NCBI GenBank assembly: GCA_030340625.1
Contig: JAOPHQ010000581.1
Span: 62,001-126,000 of the forward strand
Direction of reading: 5' to 3'
DNA length: 64,000 nucleotides
Source of the DNA: Merluccius polli
Taxonomy: Eukaryota; Chordata; Actinopteri; Gadiformes; Merlucciidae
A program made the translations under genes and the position numbers. This document shows, piece after piece, positions 63,454 through 64,000 of the stretch. The notes below the pieces were generated by a model. It saw nothing but the letters and a program-made list of their open reading frames with translations, did no database searches and was not told where the DNA came from. The stretch's first letter is position 1. Each line of letters starts with the position of its first letter.

Positions 63454-64000
63454 CCTCTCTTGATCCATGTCTCTCACGCATCTTTTGAACATTTTTCACA
63501 AATAATTGAGCTGAAAACTTTACACATGAATATGTAGGGGTCATTAGTCACAAATTAACTGTTCATACCACATTTAAACAAATAATAATAATCTGTGATA
63601 TGTGCAGCAATTGTCCCTTCCGAGTAACACATTATTGTATGCATAGCAGAATAACACATTTTTTTACATTTTACATTGTTTACAACTATTTTAAATGTCA
63701 TGTAACGCAAACATTAAATTGTCAGCAACATAGCATCAATACCATACACTATGATGTCATTCTGCTGATTCCTGAATTTCATTTTTAAATGTTAAACATT
63801 ACAACTATTGAACATTTAGATATGCTAACTTTATACAAAGTATAACATGTGTATTTCTGCAATTTGTTGCCATATTTCATCTTGAGGGACACATCACATG
63901 TTGTGGATGTGTTATGAAAACATTTATTTTAGTTTTTGTTGGTTGGGCCATGGTTTAGAAAGGCTTGGGAACCACTGCTATAGTCGCTGAGGAATAAGCT
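63454..64000. other. Window end with a hAT terminus
   Basis: AT-rich DNA. GGCTTGGGAACCACTG ending at 63977 is the reverse of a CAGTGGTTCCCAAGCC hAT end; its partner was not identified. No gene. Confidence 0.5.

Overview
This is a eukaryotic window, most probably from a ray-finned (teleost) fish. The only host coding sequence I recognise is the last exon of a methionine sulfoxide reductase A gene (msra, minus strand, 54751-54912), with an upstream splice acceptor. Nearly everything else is transposable elements (TEs) stacked inside one another, together with micro- and minisatellites. The families seen (L2, L1/Tx1 and R2-like LINEs, DIRS, Ty3/gypsy, a retrovirus-like remnant, PIF/Harbinger, hAT, a TTAA-target element) are typical of teleost genomes. 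No bacterial operons, tRNA, rRNA or CRISPR were found.

Layout. 1-17190: an L2-type LINE on the minus strand is split by a 13.8-kb PIF/Harbinger-type element (1668-15448; 3-bp CAG target-site duplication, TSD). Removing that element restores the LINE reading frame. Inside it is a higher-order repeat: arrays of a 37-bp unit, poly-C minisatellites, conserved spacer with a repeated 31-codon ORF, and an array of 12 palindromes, plus a second L2 insertion. 17360-27172: an L1/Tx1 fragment, then a non-autonomous hAT that holds an R2-like LINE with a restriction-like endonuclease (18738-22296) and a DIRS tyrosine-recombinase retrotransposon (22436-27031) with inverted terminal repeats and an internal complementary region. 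27173-33400: several hAT elements with 8-bp TSDs, some nested. 33998-37250: a decayed Harbinger with its own insertions and a solo LTR. 38345-41448: a young Ty3/gypsy element with 193-bp LTRs that differ at one site; its 5' LTR carries a hAT. 41754-42183: a foldback element with 172-bp arms.

42184-52824: a retrovirus-like pol remnant and LTR are split by a Harbinger (43950-52207), which holds a hAT (44743-51547), which holds a LINE 3' end, which holds a TTAA-flanked element (46192-50473) with THAP and P2X7-C-type genes: five levels of nesting. 53471-54000: a solo LTR in a diverged local duplication next to the msra exon. 55260-58860: upstream intron or flank of msra with a Penelope-like/hammerhead-like fragment, degenerate teleost repeats, an ORF1-like fragment and a 43-bp minisatellite interrupted by a hAT. 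61002-63445: a second, inverted copy of the hAT seen at 18 kb, itself interrupted by a 1.55-kb element with 10-bp TSDs.

The coding pieces serve the elements rather than a joint pathway, and most are broken. The cleanest information is structural: exact TSDs and restored reading frames give the relative order of insertions. Family names at superfamily level rest on terminal sequences, TSD length and visible motifs; no database search was possible.
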